Shown here: piece by piece, positions 1-6,210 of the stretch
Layout: every line of letters starts with the position of its first letter
Position numbering within the stretch: the stretch's first letter is position 1
Source: Flavobacterium sp.
GTDB lineage: Bacteria; Bacteroidota; Bacteroidia; Flavobacteriales; Flavobacteriaceae
NCBI GenBank assembly: GCA_030682755.1
Contig: JAUXNR010000515.1
Span: forward strand, 1-12,515
Reading direction: 5' to 3'
DNA length: 12,515 nt
The notes under the pieces: model-generated
What the model was told of the DNA's origin: nothing
Database searches by the model: none
What the model saw: the letters and a program-made list of their open reading frames with translations, nothing else
Made by a program: the position numbers and the translations under genes

Positions 1-284
1 TTTAAATGGCAATTTGAAAAGTCTTCAGTCATTGCTTTAAAAAAAGTGTTTGGTCCGATGCAAGGATCAAGTATAGCAGAATTTGGTTTTAGTGTGTCTC
101 TTAATAGCCTAATCATAAACTTTGCAAGAATAGCAGACGTAAAAACTTGTCCTAAATTTTCATTTTCTTTAGGATTATTTGATTTTGTCTCGAATTCCTT
201 TGAAAAGAATAATTCCAACTGTTCTTCAAAGGTTTGCACAACCTCTTCTAATTCTTTATAGGGCTCACAAACTGAATTAAGCAT
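1..284 (-). CDS. N6-adenine-type DNA methyltransferase, N-terminal fragment (runs off the left edge)
   Basis: The minus-strand frame from an ATG at 284 is open to base 1, giving 94 codons with no stop. Residues 44-57 read LGQVFTSAILAKFM, the 'GQ(V/F)(F/Y)T..IA.FM' signature found just before the SAM-binding domain of N-6 DNA methylases. Residues 71-82 read ILDPCIGPNTFF, which fits SAM motif I (DPxxGxxxFF). The catalytic (N/D)PP(Y/F) motif would lie outside the window. The start overlaps the end of the upstream XRE gene by 8 nt, so the two are co-transcribed and probably translationally coupled. From family knowledge such enzymes protect host DNA by methylating adenines in the site recognised by a partner endonuclease. 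Whether this is a separate methylase or a fused type IIG enzyme cannot be seen here. The fragment is cut by the window, not visibly broken. Confidence 0.85.
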   Translation of the reverse strand, partial: MLNSVCEPYKELEEVVQTFEEQLELFFSKEFETKSNNPKENENLGQVFTSAILAKFMIRLLRDTLKPNSAILDPCIGPNTFFKAMTEDFSNCHL

Positions 285-576
285 TTTTAAATTTTTTATA
301 TTTTACTTGTTCCTCGGCTACTTTCAAAGCTAATAAAGCAGATTCTTCATCTCTTACAATTGAGTAAACTTTGTTTGCAAGCCATAAAGATTCAAGTTCT
401 TCAATTGGAGTACTAAAGAGTTCATTTAATTTCGTCAAATCTTCTCTTTTTAAAGGCTTTTGGTCATGCTCAACTTTACTTAGATATCCCTCTCCAATTC
501 CAAGTTGAAATGCCAGTTCCCTTTGTTTGAGTCCAGCATTTTCCCTTAATTCTTTTATTTTTTGCCCAAGCGTCAT
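277..576 (-). CDS. XRE-family HTH protein, probable controller (C) protein of a restriction-modification system
   Basis: From ATG 576 the product is 99 aa. Residues 4-58 form a Cro/C1-type helix-turn-helix (GLKQRELAFQLGIGEGYLSKVE is the helix 2-3 region). The tail (SLWLANKVYSIVRDEESALLALKVAEEQV) is characteristic of small XRE proteins next to DNA methyltransferases in Bacteroidota. Its stop lies inside the start of the methyltransferase (8-nt overlap), which fits a controller timing methylase and endonuclease expression. An in-frame TTG at 609 would add 11 residues. I prefer ATG 576 because the added residues lie outside the HTH fold and a TAnnTTTG-like box (TACTTTTG, minus strand, 607-614) covers that TTG, which would then lie upstream of the transcript. 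Role as a C protein is inferred from neighbourhood. Confidence 0.9.
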   Translation of the reverse strand: MTLGQKIKELRENAGLKQRELAFQLGIGEGYLSKVEHDQKPLKREDLTKLNELFSTPIEELESLWLANKVYSIVRDEESALLALKVAEEQVKYKKFKNA

Positions 577-606
577 TGTCTTATTTTGTACTTGTCTTGT
601 TTCGGT

Positions 607-614
607 CAAAAGTA
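607..614 (-). promoter_or_regulatory. candidate -7 box (TAnnTTTG) of the XRE/methyltransferase operon
   Basis: TACTTTTG on the minus strand is a full match to the Bacteroidota -7 consensus TAnnTTTG. It lies 31 nt upstream of ATG 576. No good TTG/TTTG -33 box is visible at the expected distance, so expression may depend on an activator such as the XRE protein itself. It overlaps the alternative TTG start at 609 and argues against that start. Confidence 0.35.
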
Positions 615-723
615 ATAATATTTTTTGACTTTTTTTTTACAGAGTGAGAATTAAAAACAATAATTGTACAGCAAAAGCTTGAGAAATTATATAATTGTAA
701 AATAAAAAACTAAATTTTATTTC

Positions 724-765
724 ACTATGCAATTTCAAAATTTAACTATTCAAAAAGAAATGACG
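724..765 (+). repeat. 21-bp-period repeat, left copy (one good unit plus a degenerate unit)
   Basis: Bases 724-744 match the units at 12075-12116 at 19 of 21 positions (consensus ACTATGCAATTYCARAATT plus two variable bases). A second unit begins exactly 21 nt later with ACTATTCAA and then diverges. The copy lies between the two XRE genes, upstream of the controller gene. Orientation on the plus strand is the same as in the right-hand copy 11.35 kb away. Confidence 0.6.
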
Positions 766-773
766 AGTAAAAT

Positions 774-799
774 AAAAAAAGATGCCTAAGCATCTTTTT
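774..799 (-). terminator. intrinsic terminator of the second XRE gene
   Basis: AAAAAGATGC at 776-785 pairs perfectly with GCATCTTTTT at 790-799 around a 4-nt loop. On the minus strand the stem is followed by a run of seven T. It lies 43 nt past the stop of the XRE gene at 843-1097. The A/T symmetry means it could also stop plus-strand transcription. Confidence 0.85.
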
Positions 800-842
800 G
801 TGGGTTTTGTTTGGGAAAACATTTATAATCTAACAAATGAAT

Positions 843-1097
843 TTATTCATTATCTATTTTATATTTCTGGATATCAAATTCAAAATTAAATAAAGCTTTT
901 GGGTGTACATTAAGTGCTAATGCAAATTTTGCTAGTGTTTTTACAGTCAAATTTCTTTTGCCTTGCTCATATTTACTCACCTCACCTGAATCAATACCAG
1001 TTAGAAACTCTATATCGTGTTGAGTTTGTTTATTTTTAATTCTTAATTCAGCTAATTTATCACCTATCTGCTTTTGCAAATCCTTACTAATATCCAT
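843..1097 (-). CDS. small XRE-family HTH transcriptional regulator
   Basis: The product is 84 aa and starts at ATG 1097. Residues about 10-70 make a Cro/C1-type HTH: IGDKLAELRIKNKQTQHDIEF, then TGIDSGEVSKYEQGKRNLTVKTLAKFALALNVHPKALF. There is no extra ligand-binding domain, so it should act as a small dimeric DNA binder. It is not part of the controller/methyltransferase operon: a strong terminator and 233 nt separate them. It is divergent from the structured region and susC operon. A perfect 14-bp palindrome (1145-1158) lies 47 nt upstream of its start and is a good candidate for its own operator. What it controls besides itself is unknown; the neighbouring RNA candidate or the susC operon are the natural guesses. 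Confidence 0.9.
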   Translation of the reverse strand: MDISKDLQKQIGDKLAELRIKNKQTQHDIEFLTGIDSGEVSKYEQGKRNLTVKTLAKFALALNVHPKALFNFEFDIQKYKIDNE

Positions 1098-1144
1098 GTT
1101 TGCTTGATTTTAGGCAATTTGCATCATTTAAATAAAAATATTAT

Positions 1145-1158
1145 TGGGATATATCCCA
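1145..1158. promoter_or_regulatory. 14-bp perfect palindrome, candidate XRE operator
   Basis: TGGGATATATCCCA is its own reverse complement. It lies in the intergenic region between the XRE gene (start 1097) and the plus-strand promoter box at 1177. A weak minus-strand -7-like box (TATTTTTA, 1133-1140) lies just downstream, so a bound dimer would sit where RNA polymerase must bind. This is a usual arrangement for XRE autoregulation; the assignment to this protein is inference. Confidence 0.5.
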
Positions 1159-1176
1159 CTATTTAAAAAAGTTTAA

Positions 1177-1184
1177 TATATTTG
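1177..1184 (+). promoter_or_regulatory. perfect TAnnTTTG -7 box facing the structured RNA region
   Basis: TATATTTG matches the Bacteroidota -7 consensus exactly on the plus strand and predicts transcription starting near 1190. There is no clear TTG/TTTG -33 box 17-23 nt upstream, so the promoter is weak by sequence or activator-dependent. The XRE operator candidate lies 19-32 nt upstream of the box, which would let the XRE protein control both directions. Confidence 0.4.
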
Positions 1185-1190
1185 TTTTTC

Positions 1191-1392
1191 AATTGCATCT
1201 TAAGATGTAATTTTGCGATTCTTCAAAAAACATTGAAGCATTCGCTTAGAATCTCGTTTTCAAAAACTGGTAATTTTTAAACACGCGAGATAATAAGTAT
1301 GATGCTCACGTCCTATGGCGTGGGCTCTCTTATTCGTGTGTTGGGTATACCAGTACCTTGAAAGCGTTTAAGTTGAGTTCCACGCTTTTTTT
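1191..1392 (+). ncRNA. candidate ~200-nt structured small RNA or susC leader/attenuator
   Basis: The unit starts just after a perfect TAnnTTTG box and ends at an intrinsic terminator. Visible helices: an inverted repeat at 1191-1212 (8-bp stem with one G-U, loop CTTAAG); GATTCT/AGAATC (1217-1222/1248-1253), which competes with CTTCA/TGAAG (1221-1225/1234-1238); ATCTCG/CGAGAT (1251-1256/1286-1291); a nested arm ACACG/CGTGT (1281-1285/1335-1339), AATAAG/CTTATT (1292-1297/1329-1334) and GCTCACG/CGTGGGC (1304-1310/1319-1325) capped by TCCTATGG; GGTATACC (1344-1351); then the terminator. CGAGAT can pair either with the 5' ATCTCG or sit as a bulge in the long arm, suggesting a pseudoknot or a switch. 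I do not recognise a named RNA family: it lacks the single long hairpin of 6S RNA and the tmRNA and SRP signatures. It could be a free sRNA or a leader that attenuates susC. Confidence 0.45.
1361..1392 (+). terminator. intrinsic terminator of the RNA candidate
   Basis: AAAGCGT (1361-1367) pairs perfectly with ACGCTTT (1382-1388) around a 14-nt loop. The right arm runs into a seven-T tract (1386-1392). It would end transcripts started near 1190 and lies 372 nt before the susC start codon. Confidence 0.7.
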
Positions 1393-1397
1393 ATGCA

Positions 1398-1415
1398 TTC
1401 CTGCTAAGGCGGGAA
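1398..1415. repeat. REP-like short hairpin
   Basis: TTCCTGC and GCGGGAA (1398-1404/1409-1415) form a 7-bp stem with one T-G pair and a TAAG loop. It resembles the 'CATTCCTGC..GCAGGAATC' type of extragenic palindrome that is repeated in many bacterial genomes. Only one copy is in the window, so its repetitive nature is a guess. Confidence 0.35.
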
Positions 1416-1502
1416 CCTCATCCAAAAAATTCAGGAACTCCATTAAAGAATAGTCATCATTAGGCTACACCTCAGATTCTCAGCACTGCTTTTTTCAGAA
1501 CG

Positions 1503-1533
1503 TTTCGCGTAATGATCATGTCATTTAATTTTT
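1503..1533 (+). promoter_or_regulatory. weak candidate promoter for the susC operon
   Basis: TTTC at 1503-1506, a 19-nt spacer, then TAATTTTT at 1526-1533. Each box is one base away from the Bacteroidota consensus (TTTG and TAnnTTTG) and the spacing is typical. It would give a leader of about 225 nt carrying the CTCAG repeat and the 1689-1721 hairpin. An ATGATCAT palindrome lies between the boxes. There is no better match between the RNA terminator and susC. Confidence 0.3.
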
Positions 1534-1643
1534 TTTAGTTAGTTGGAAATATGCTGCTCAACCTTGGCTGCAACAAGCACGGGCGGCATACTTTCCTTAA
1601 CCTTTAAAACCAGTTGCCTATGATATAAAAAAAGAAAAGCAGT

Positions 1644-1683
1644 CTCAGCTACTCAGTGGCTCAGCCACTCAGTACCTCAAAAA
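1644..1683. repeat. octanucleotide tandem repeat CTCAGNNN
   Basis: CTCAG recurs with exact 8-nt spacing at 1644, 1652, 1660 and 1668, with a partial fifth unit CTCA at 1676. The three variable bases are CTA, TGG, CCA and TAC. Units 2 to 4 also form the inverted repeat AGTGGCT-C-AGCCACT. The array lies in the susC leader, 82 nt before the start codon. Confidence 0.75.
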
Positions 1684-1688
1684 AAAGA

Positions 1689-1721
1689 TCCTCTAACCCG
1701 TCTTCAAACAAGTATAGAGGA
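1689..1721 (+). promoter_or_regulatory. leader hairpin upstream of susC
   Basis: TCCTCTA (1689-1695) pairs perfectly with TAGAGGA (1715-1721) around a 19-nt loop. There is no T-run after it, so it is not an intrinsic terminator. It ends 43 nt before ATG 1765 and may protect the mRNA 5' region or serve as a regulator target. Confidence 0.4.
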
Positions 1722-1764
1722 CCAAAGCTAACAAAACCAATGTTTCATTTAACTAACCAAGTAT

Positions 1765-4700
1765 ATGAATAAATTATCATTTAACCAAAAGGGTAAACTA
1801 ATTAGGTATATATGCTCAATAGCATTTCTATTCCACTGTGTCACCTCACACGCAATACAACAACAACGGCAACAACCCATCACCGGAACGGTCAAAGATG
1901 CACAAGGCACTTTACCCGGTGTAACTGTGCTTATTAAAGGCAAAGCCGTGGGCACAATAACAGATGAAAACGGTCAGTTTTCTATCAATGCAAATCCTTC
2001 AGATGTTTTAGTATTTTCCTATATAGGCTACAAAACGGTCGAAATAACTGTAGCCAACCAAACTGCAATAAACATGCAATTAGAAGAAGACACAACACAA
2101 CTAAAAGAAGTGGTAATCAATGCGGGTTACTATTCTGTAAAAGACAAAGAAAGAACGGGAAGTATTTCCCGAATTACTGCAAAAGAACTCGAACAACAAC
2201 CGGTAAACAACGTTTTGGCGGCAATGCAAGGCAGAATGACTGGTGTAAACATCACCCAAACTTCAGGAGTTCCTGGCGGTGGTTTCGATATTGAAATCAG
2301 AGGAAGAAATAGTCTTCGTACAAACGGCAATAATCCACTCTACATCATCGATGGTGTTCCGTATTCCGCCGACCCAATCGGCACAGGCATTACCTCACCA
2401 ATCATCCCAACGCAACCAAGCCCACTAAACAGCATCAATCCTGAACTAATCGAAAGCATCGAAGTGCTCAAAGATGCCGATGCTACAGCCATCTATGGGT
2501 CAAGAGGTGCAAATGGTGTGGTACTCATAACTACCAAAAAAGGCAAAGAAGGCAAAACAACCTTCTCTGCAACCCTCTCACAAGGAGTAGGCTCAGTTGG
2601 AAATTTTATAAAACTAATGAATACCGAACAATACCTAGCCATGAGAAACGAAGCGTTCCAAAACGATGGAATCAGTGATATTCCTGCAAGTGCCTATGAT
2701 ATCAACGGAACATGGGACCAAAACCGATATACCAATTGGCAAAAAGAACTTTACGGAAACACAGCCAATATTTCCAGCATCCAAACAGCTCTTTCAGGCG
2801 GAAATGCTCAAACACAATTTTTGCTAAGCGGCAACTTCAACCAACAATCCACTGTCTTTCCGGGTAATTTCGATTACAAAAAAGCAAACTTTTTGCTAAA
2901 CGTTAGCCACACCTCAACGTCAAACAAGTTCAAATCCAACCTATCGGTGGGCTATACAGTGCAAGACAACCACCAACCATCAAATGATTTAACCCTTGAA
3001 TCACTGAGTATTGCCCCGAATGCTCCTGCATTATACGATGAATCGGGTAACTTGAATTGGGAAAACAGTACCTTCAACAATCCACTACGAAACTTAGAAG
3101 GAAACTACCTTGCCATGACTTATGATTTTATTGCCAATGGCCAATTATCCTATGCCATAACAGATGAACTAACGGCAAGAACAAACGTAGGGATAACACA
3201 CCTCAACCAAAACGATAGCAATACCGCACCATCTACTCAATATGATCCGGTATTTGGAGCAGACAGTTCTTTTTCTGCCATTTTTGTAAGTAGTGCAGAA
3301 CGAAAATCATGGATAATCGAGCCTCAACTCGATTGGAAAAAAACGTTCAGAAAAAATGAAATCTCTGTATTAGGTGGTGCAACATTCCAATCGCAACAAG
3401 GCAGTCAATTAGTGCAATACGGAATGGGTTTCGCAAGCAATAGCCTAATTTATAACTTAGCCGCTGCGTCAACCTTGATGGTGATGAATAGTCAAGAAAC
3501 AGAATACAATTACCAAGCATTCTATGGCAGAATAAACCTTAACCACGATTCAAAGTACATTCTAAACCTAACAGGAAGACGAGATGGGTCTAGTCGATTT
3601 GGTCCAGGTAAACAATTTGCCACATTTGGAGCTGTTGGAGCAGCATGGGTGTTTAGTCAAGAAGATTTTCTTGAAAACAACAATTGGCTAAGTTTCGGAA
3701 AGCTAAGAACTACATACGGAATAACAGGTAGTGACCAAATTGGCGACTATCAATACCTCGATACCTATGCTACCACAGGTCAAAACTACCAAGGCATAGT
3801 AGGAATGCAACCCACAAGACTTTTTAACCCAAAATTTGCGTGGGAAACCAACAAAAAATTTGAAGTAGCTCTAGAAATGGGATTTCTCAATGACCGAATT
3901 TTCTTTTCATCGGGATGGTTTTCTAACCGATCGTCCAACCAACTAATTGGAATTCCTCTTCCGGGAACAACCGGATTTCCATCAATACAGGCTAACCTAA
4001 ATGCAACTGTAGAAAACACAGGTACAGAATTAGGACTCCGTACCATCAATTTCAATGGTAAAGATTTTTCATGGAACACATCCATAAACCTAACTTTTGC
4101 TCAAAACAAATTACTGTCATTTCCTGATCTCGAAGGCTCAACATTCAGTAATCAATTTGTAATTGGAGAATCTGTAAGCATTAGACAGTTGTATCAATTA
4201 GAAGGCGTAAATCCCGAAACGGGTCTATATGAATTTACCGATTTAAATGGCGATGGGGTCATAACAGCAGCTGGAGATAGAAAAATTGTGAAAGATTTCG
4301 CTCCGGAATATTTTGGAGGTATTCACAATAATTTACAATACAAAAACTGGCAATTGGATTTTCTATTTCAATTTGTCAAACAACAAAACCGAAGCCATTA
4401 TACAATGTTTGCCACACCGGGAAGACTTGGCAATCAACCGGTAGAACTCATAGACAGATGGCAAGAACCAGGCGATAACGCAACTTTTCAACAAGTAACC
4501 AGCGGGACTAATCCTCTTGCAGTAGAAGCCTACAATCGATTTTCAGAAAGCACGGGAGCAGTAACCGATGCATCATTTATTAGACTAAAAAATCTGGCTA
4601 TTTCTTATACTCTCCCATACAACTACACCAAGTTTGCTCAAATCAGACTGCAATTGCAAGGGCAAAACCTTTTAACATTCACAAAATACAAAGGAATTGA

Positions 4701-4773
4701 TCCTGAATTCAAATCAATCGGTTATTTACCTCCTCTTCGTGTAATCAGTGCAGGTATGCAATTAACATTTTAA
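1765..4773 (+). CDS. SusC/RagA-family TonB-dependent outer-membrane transporter
   Basis: The product is 1002 aa, normal for the family. Residues 1-31 form a signal peptide with a plausible cut after SHA. Residues about 38-113 are a carboxypeptidase-regulatory-like beta domain (ITGTVKDAQGTLPGVTVLIKG...GQFSI...SYIGYKTVEI). The TonB-box region LKEVVINAGY follows, then the plug (about 125-245), with NPLYIIDGVPY near 188-198 and SIEVLKDADATAIYGSRGANG near 232-252. The rest is the 22-stranded barrel, with the typical SusC loop DLNGDGVITAAGDRK near 826 and a C-terminal phenylalanine. There is no STN domain and no sigma/anti-sigma pair nearby, so the ECF-sigma signalling route is unlikely. It is followed 16 nt later by its susD-like partner. 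It should import a ligand delivered by the SusD-like lipoprotein; the ligand is not readable from the sequence. Confidence 0.97.
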   Translation: MNKLSFNQKGKLIRYICSIAFLFHCVTSHAIQQQRQQPITGTVKDAQGTLPGVTVLIKGKAVGTITDENGQFSINANPSDVLVFSYIGYKTVEITVANQTAINMQLEEDTTQLKEVVINAGYYSVKDKERTGSISRITAKELEQQPVNNVLAAMQGRMTGVNITQTSGVPGGGFDIEIRGRNSLRTNGNNPLYIIDGVPYSADPIGTGITSPIIPTQPSPLNSINPELIESIEVLKDADATAIYGSRGANGVVLITTKKGKEGKTTFSATLSQGVGSVGNFIKLMNTEQYLAMRNEAFQNDGISDIPASAYDINGTWDQNRYTNWQKELYGNTANISSIQTALSGGNAQTQFLLSGNFNQQSTVFPGNFDYKKANFLLNVSHTSTSNKFKSNLSVGYTVQDNHQPSNDLTLESLSIAPNAPALYDESGNLNWENSTFNNPLRNLEGNYLAMTYDFIANGQLSYAITDELTARTNVGITHLNQNDSNTAPSTQYDPVFGADSSFSAIFVSSAERKSWIIEPQLDWKKTFRKNEISVLGGATFQSQQGSQLVQYGMGFASNSLIYNLAAASTLMVMNSQETEYNYQAFYGRINLNHDSKYILNLTGRRDGSSRFGPGKQFATFGAVGAAWVFSQEDFLENNNWLSFGKLRTTYGITGSDQIGDYQYLDTYATTGQNYQGIVGMQPTRLFNPKFAWETNKKFEVALEMGFLNDRIFFSSGWFSNRSSNQLIGIPLPGTTGFPSIQANLNATVENTGTELGLRTINFNGKDFSWNTSINLTFAQNKLLSFPDLEGSTFSNQFVIGESVSIRQLYQLEGVNPETGLYEFTDLNGDGVITAAGDRKIVKDFAPEYFGGIHNNLQYKNWQLDFLFQFVKQQNRSHYTMFATPGRLGNQPVELIDRWQEPGDNATFQQVTSGTNPLAVEAYNRFSESTGAVTDASFIRLKNLAISYTLPYNYTKFAQIRLQLQGQNLLTFTKYKGIDPEFKSIGYLPPLRVISAGMQLTF

Positions 4774-4789
4774 TCAAAAACATAATAAT

Positions 4790-6208
4790 ATGAAAAATAA
4801 AATAATACTCGCAAGCAAATCAGTTCATTACTTGTTTAAACCTAAAAGTTTGCTTTTACTAGTGTTACTAAGTTGTGTTTATTCATGCGACGAATTCGTA
4901 GAAGTAGACCTACCCAATTCTCAGTTAACTGCAGAGGCTGTTTATGAAGATAAATTCACAGCAACCGCAGCCTTAGTAGATATTTACTCCAAAATGAGAA
5001 CAGCCGGTGTGTTGTCAGGCAGTTTATCAGGAACTTCATCTTTAATCGGTAATTATGCAGACGAATTAGATTTCTATGGCAATCCGCAGTCCGCCATTCT
5101 ACCATTCTATCAAAATAGTGTTATTGCAACAAATCGCGACATCAAAACGCTTTGGGACAATAGCTATAAACAAATTTACACGGCCAATGCAGTGATAGAG
5201 GGTGTTGAACAGTCAACTTCTTTACCACAAGATACACGTGACCTATTAAAAGGAGAAGCTCTATTCATCAGAAGCATCATTCATTTTTATCTAGTCAATC
5301 TATTCAATGACATTCCGTACATCAAAACAACGGACTATCTACAAAACCGCCAAGTCAGTCGTACACCTGCCAGCGAAGTGTACCAACAAATCATTCTCGA
5401 TTTAGAAACTGCAATCACATTATTACCGGAAGAATACGCAACGGCAGATAGAGTGCGACCAAATAAATACGCTGCTTTGGCCTTACTTGCACGGGTGTAT
5501 TTATACGCAGGCTTTTGGGCAGAAGCCTCTAATGCGGCTTCAGCCGTGCTCAATAACACTGCGGTTTATCAGTTAGATACATCTGTTGAAAATAGTTTTC
5601 TAAAAAACAGTAATAGCACAATTTGGCAGTTCATGTCTTCTGCAGCCGGAATTAATACCTCAGAAGCAAGTTCATTCATTTTCAATAGTGGTCCTCCACC
5701 AAACAGTGCATTACGTGCAGAATTGCTAAATGCTTTCGAAACAAACGATTTACGTAAAACAACTTGGATTAGAACAGTTACAAACAGCACAGGCACATGG
5801 CATCATGCTTACAAATACAAAGCCAATACAAACACGGGTACATCCGTAGAGCTTTCAAAAGTGCTTCGTGTGGCAGAACTCTATTTAATTCGTGCCGAAG
5901 CTCGTGCGAGACAGGGCGAATTAATAACAGCCAAAGAAGATTTAAATGCCATCAGAATTCGCTCCGGCCTACCAGAAACTACAGCCAATGACCAAGCAGA
6001 ACTAGTAAATGCAATTCTCAACGAACGAAGAGTCGAATTATTCACAGAGTTTGGTCACCGCTTTTTCGACCTAAAAAGAATGAACCGCCTAAATGAATTT
6101 TTAGCTCCAATCAAACCGGGATGGTCAGCAACAATGTCTCACCTGCCAATTCCGGAAGCTGAGATACTGCTCAATCCAAATTTAGCACCACAAAATCCGG
6201 GTTACTAA
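4790..6208 (+). CDS. SusD/RagB-family surface lipoprotein
   Basis: The product is 472 aa. The N-terminus has a lipoprotein signal peptide ending ...LLLLVLLSCVYS-C33, followed by acidic DE, which fits export to the cell surface in Bacteroidota. The middle carries the alpha-helical TPR-like region of the family (AVIEGVEQ, LLKGEALFIRSIIHFYLVNLF). The C-terminal half has hallmark segments LRVAELYLIRAEARARQG, LNAIRIRSGLP, ERRVELFTEFGHRFFDLKR and the final LPIPEAEILLNPNLAPQNPGY. It would act as the lid over the SusC-like barrel and bind the substrate. Being 16 nt after susC and 2 nt before the S9 peptidase, it is surely co-transcribed with both. Its ligand is unknown; the peptidase neighbour points to peptides instead of glycans, and no carbohydrate-active enzyme is nearby. 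Confidence 0.97.
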   Translation: MKNKIILASKSVHYLFKPKSLLLLVLLSCVYSCDEFVEVDLPNSQLTAEAVYEDKFTATAALVDIYSKMRTAGVLSGSLSGTSSLIGNYADELDFYGNPQSAILPFYQNSVIATNRDIKTLWDNSYKQIYTANAVIEGVEQSTSLPQDTRDLLKGEALFIRSIIHFYLVNLFNDIPYIKTTDYLQNRQVSRTPASEVYQQIILDLETAITLLPEEYATADRVRPNKYAALALLARVYLYAGFWAEASNAASAVLNNTAVYQLDTSVENSFLKNSNSTIWQFMSSAAGINTSEASSFIFNSGPPPNSALRAELLNAFETNDLRKTTWIRTVTNSTGTWHHAYKYKANTNTGTSVELSKVLRVAELYLIRAEARARQGELITAKEDLNAIRIRSGLPETTANDQAELVNAILNERRVELFTEFGHRFFDLKRMNRLNEFLAPIKPGWSATMSHLPIPEAEILLNPNLAPQNPGY

Positions 6209-6210
6209 GT

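Larger units (their letters stand above)
1098..1764. other. 667-nt gene-free region with dense regulatory structure
   Basis: I see no convincing coding sequence here. From left to right it holds: an AT-rich promoter region for the minus-strand XRE gene with a palindrome (1145-1158); a TAnnTTTG box on the plus strand (1177-1184); a 22-nt inverted repeat (1191-1212); nested stems (1217-1339); an intrinsic terminator (1361-1392); a REP-like hairpin (1398-1415); a possible susC promoter (1503-1533); a CTCAGNNN octamer repeat (1644-1683); and a leader hairpin (1689-1721). Bases about 1281-1420 look visibly richer in G and C than the DNA on either side, as expected of structured RNA. Confidence 0.7.

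Noticed and set aside
46..261. Plus-strand 71-codon frame at the left edge
   Set aside because: It is the antisense shadow of the methyltransferase, whose GQVFTS and DPCIG motifs are on the minus strand; the plus-strand product has no recognisable features.
577..609. TTG start at 609 for the XRE controller gene
   Set aside because: The added 11 residues lie outside the HTH fold, TTG is a rare start, and a TAnnTTTG-like box covers the codon. It remains possible.
1191..1392. Reading the structured RNA as 6S RNA, tmRNA or SRP RNA
   Set aside because: The 5' and 3' ends do not pair into one long hairpin with a central bubble, there is no tag-peptide frame or CCA-ended tRNA-like part, and no SRP tetraloop arm.
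1749..1955. Minus-strand cysteine-rich 68-codon frame over the susC start
   Set aside because: It overlaps the susC signal peptide and regulatory domain in antisense and has no start context or neighbours that would support it.
1765..4773. ECF-sigma/anti-sigma regulated SusC
   Set aside because: The protein has no N-terminal STN signalling domain and there are no sigma or FecR-type genes in the window.
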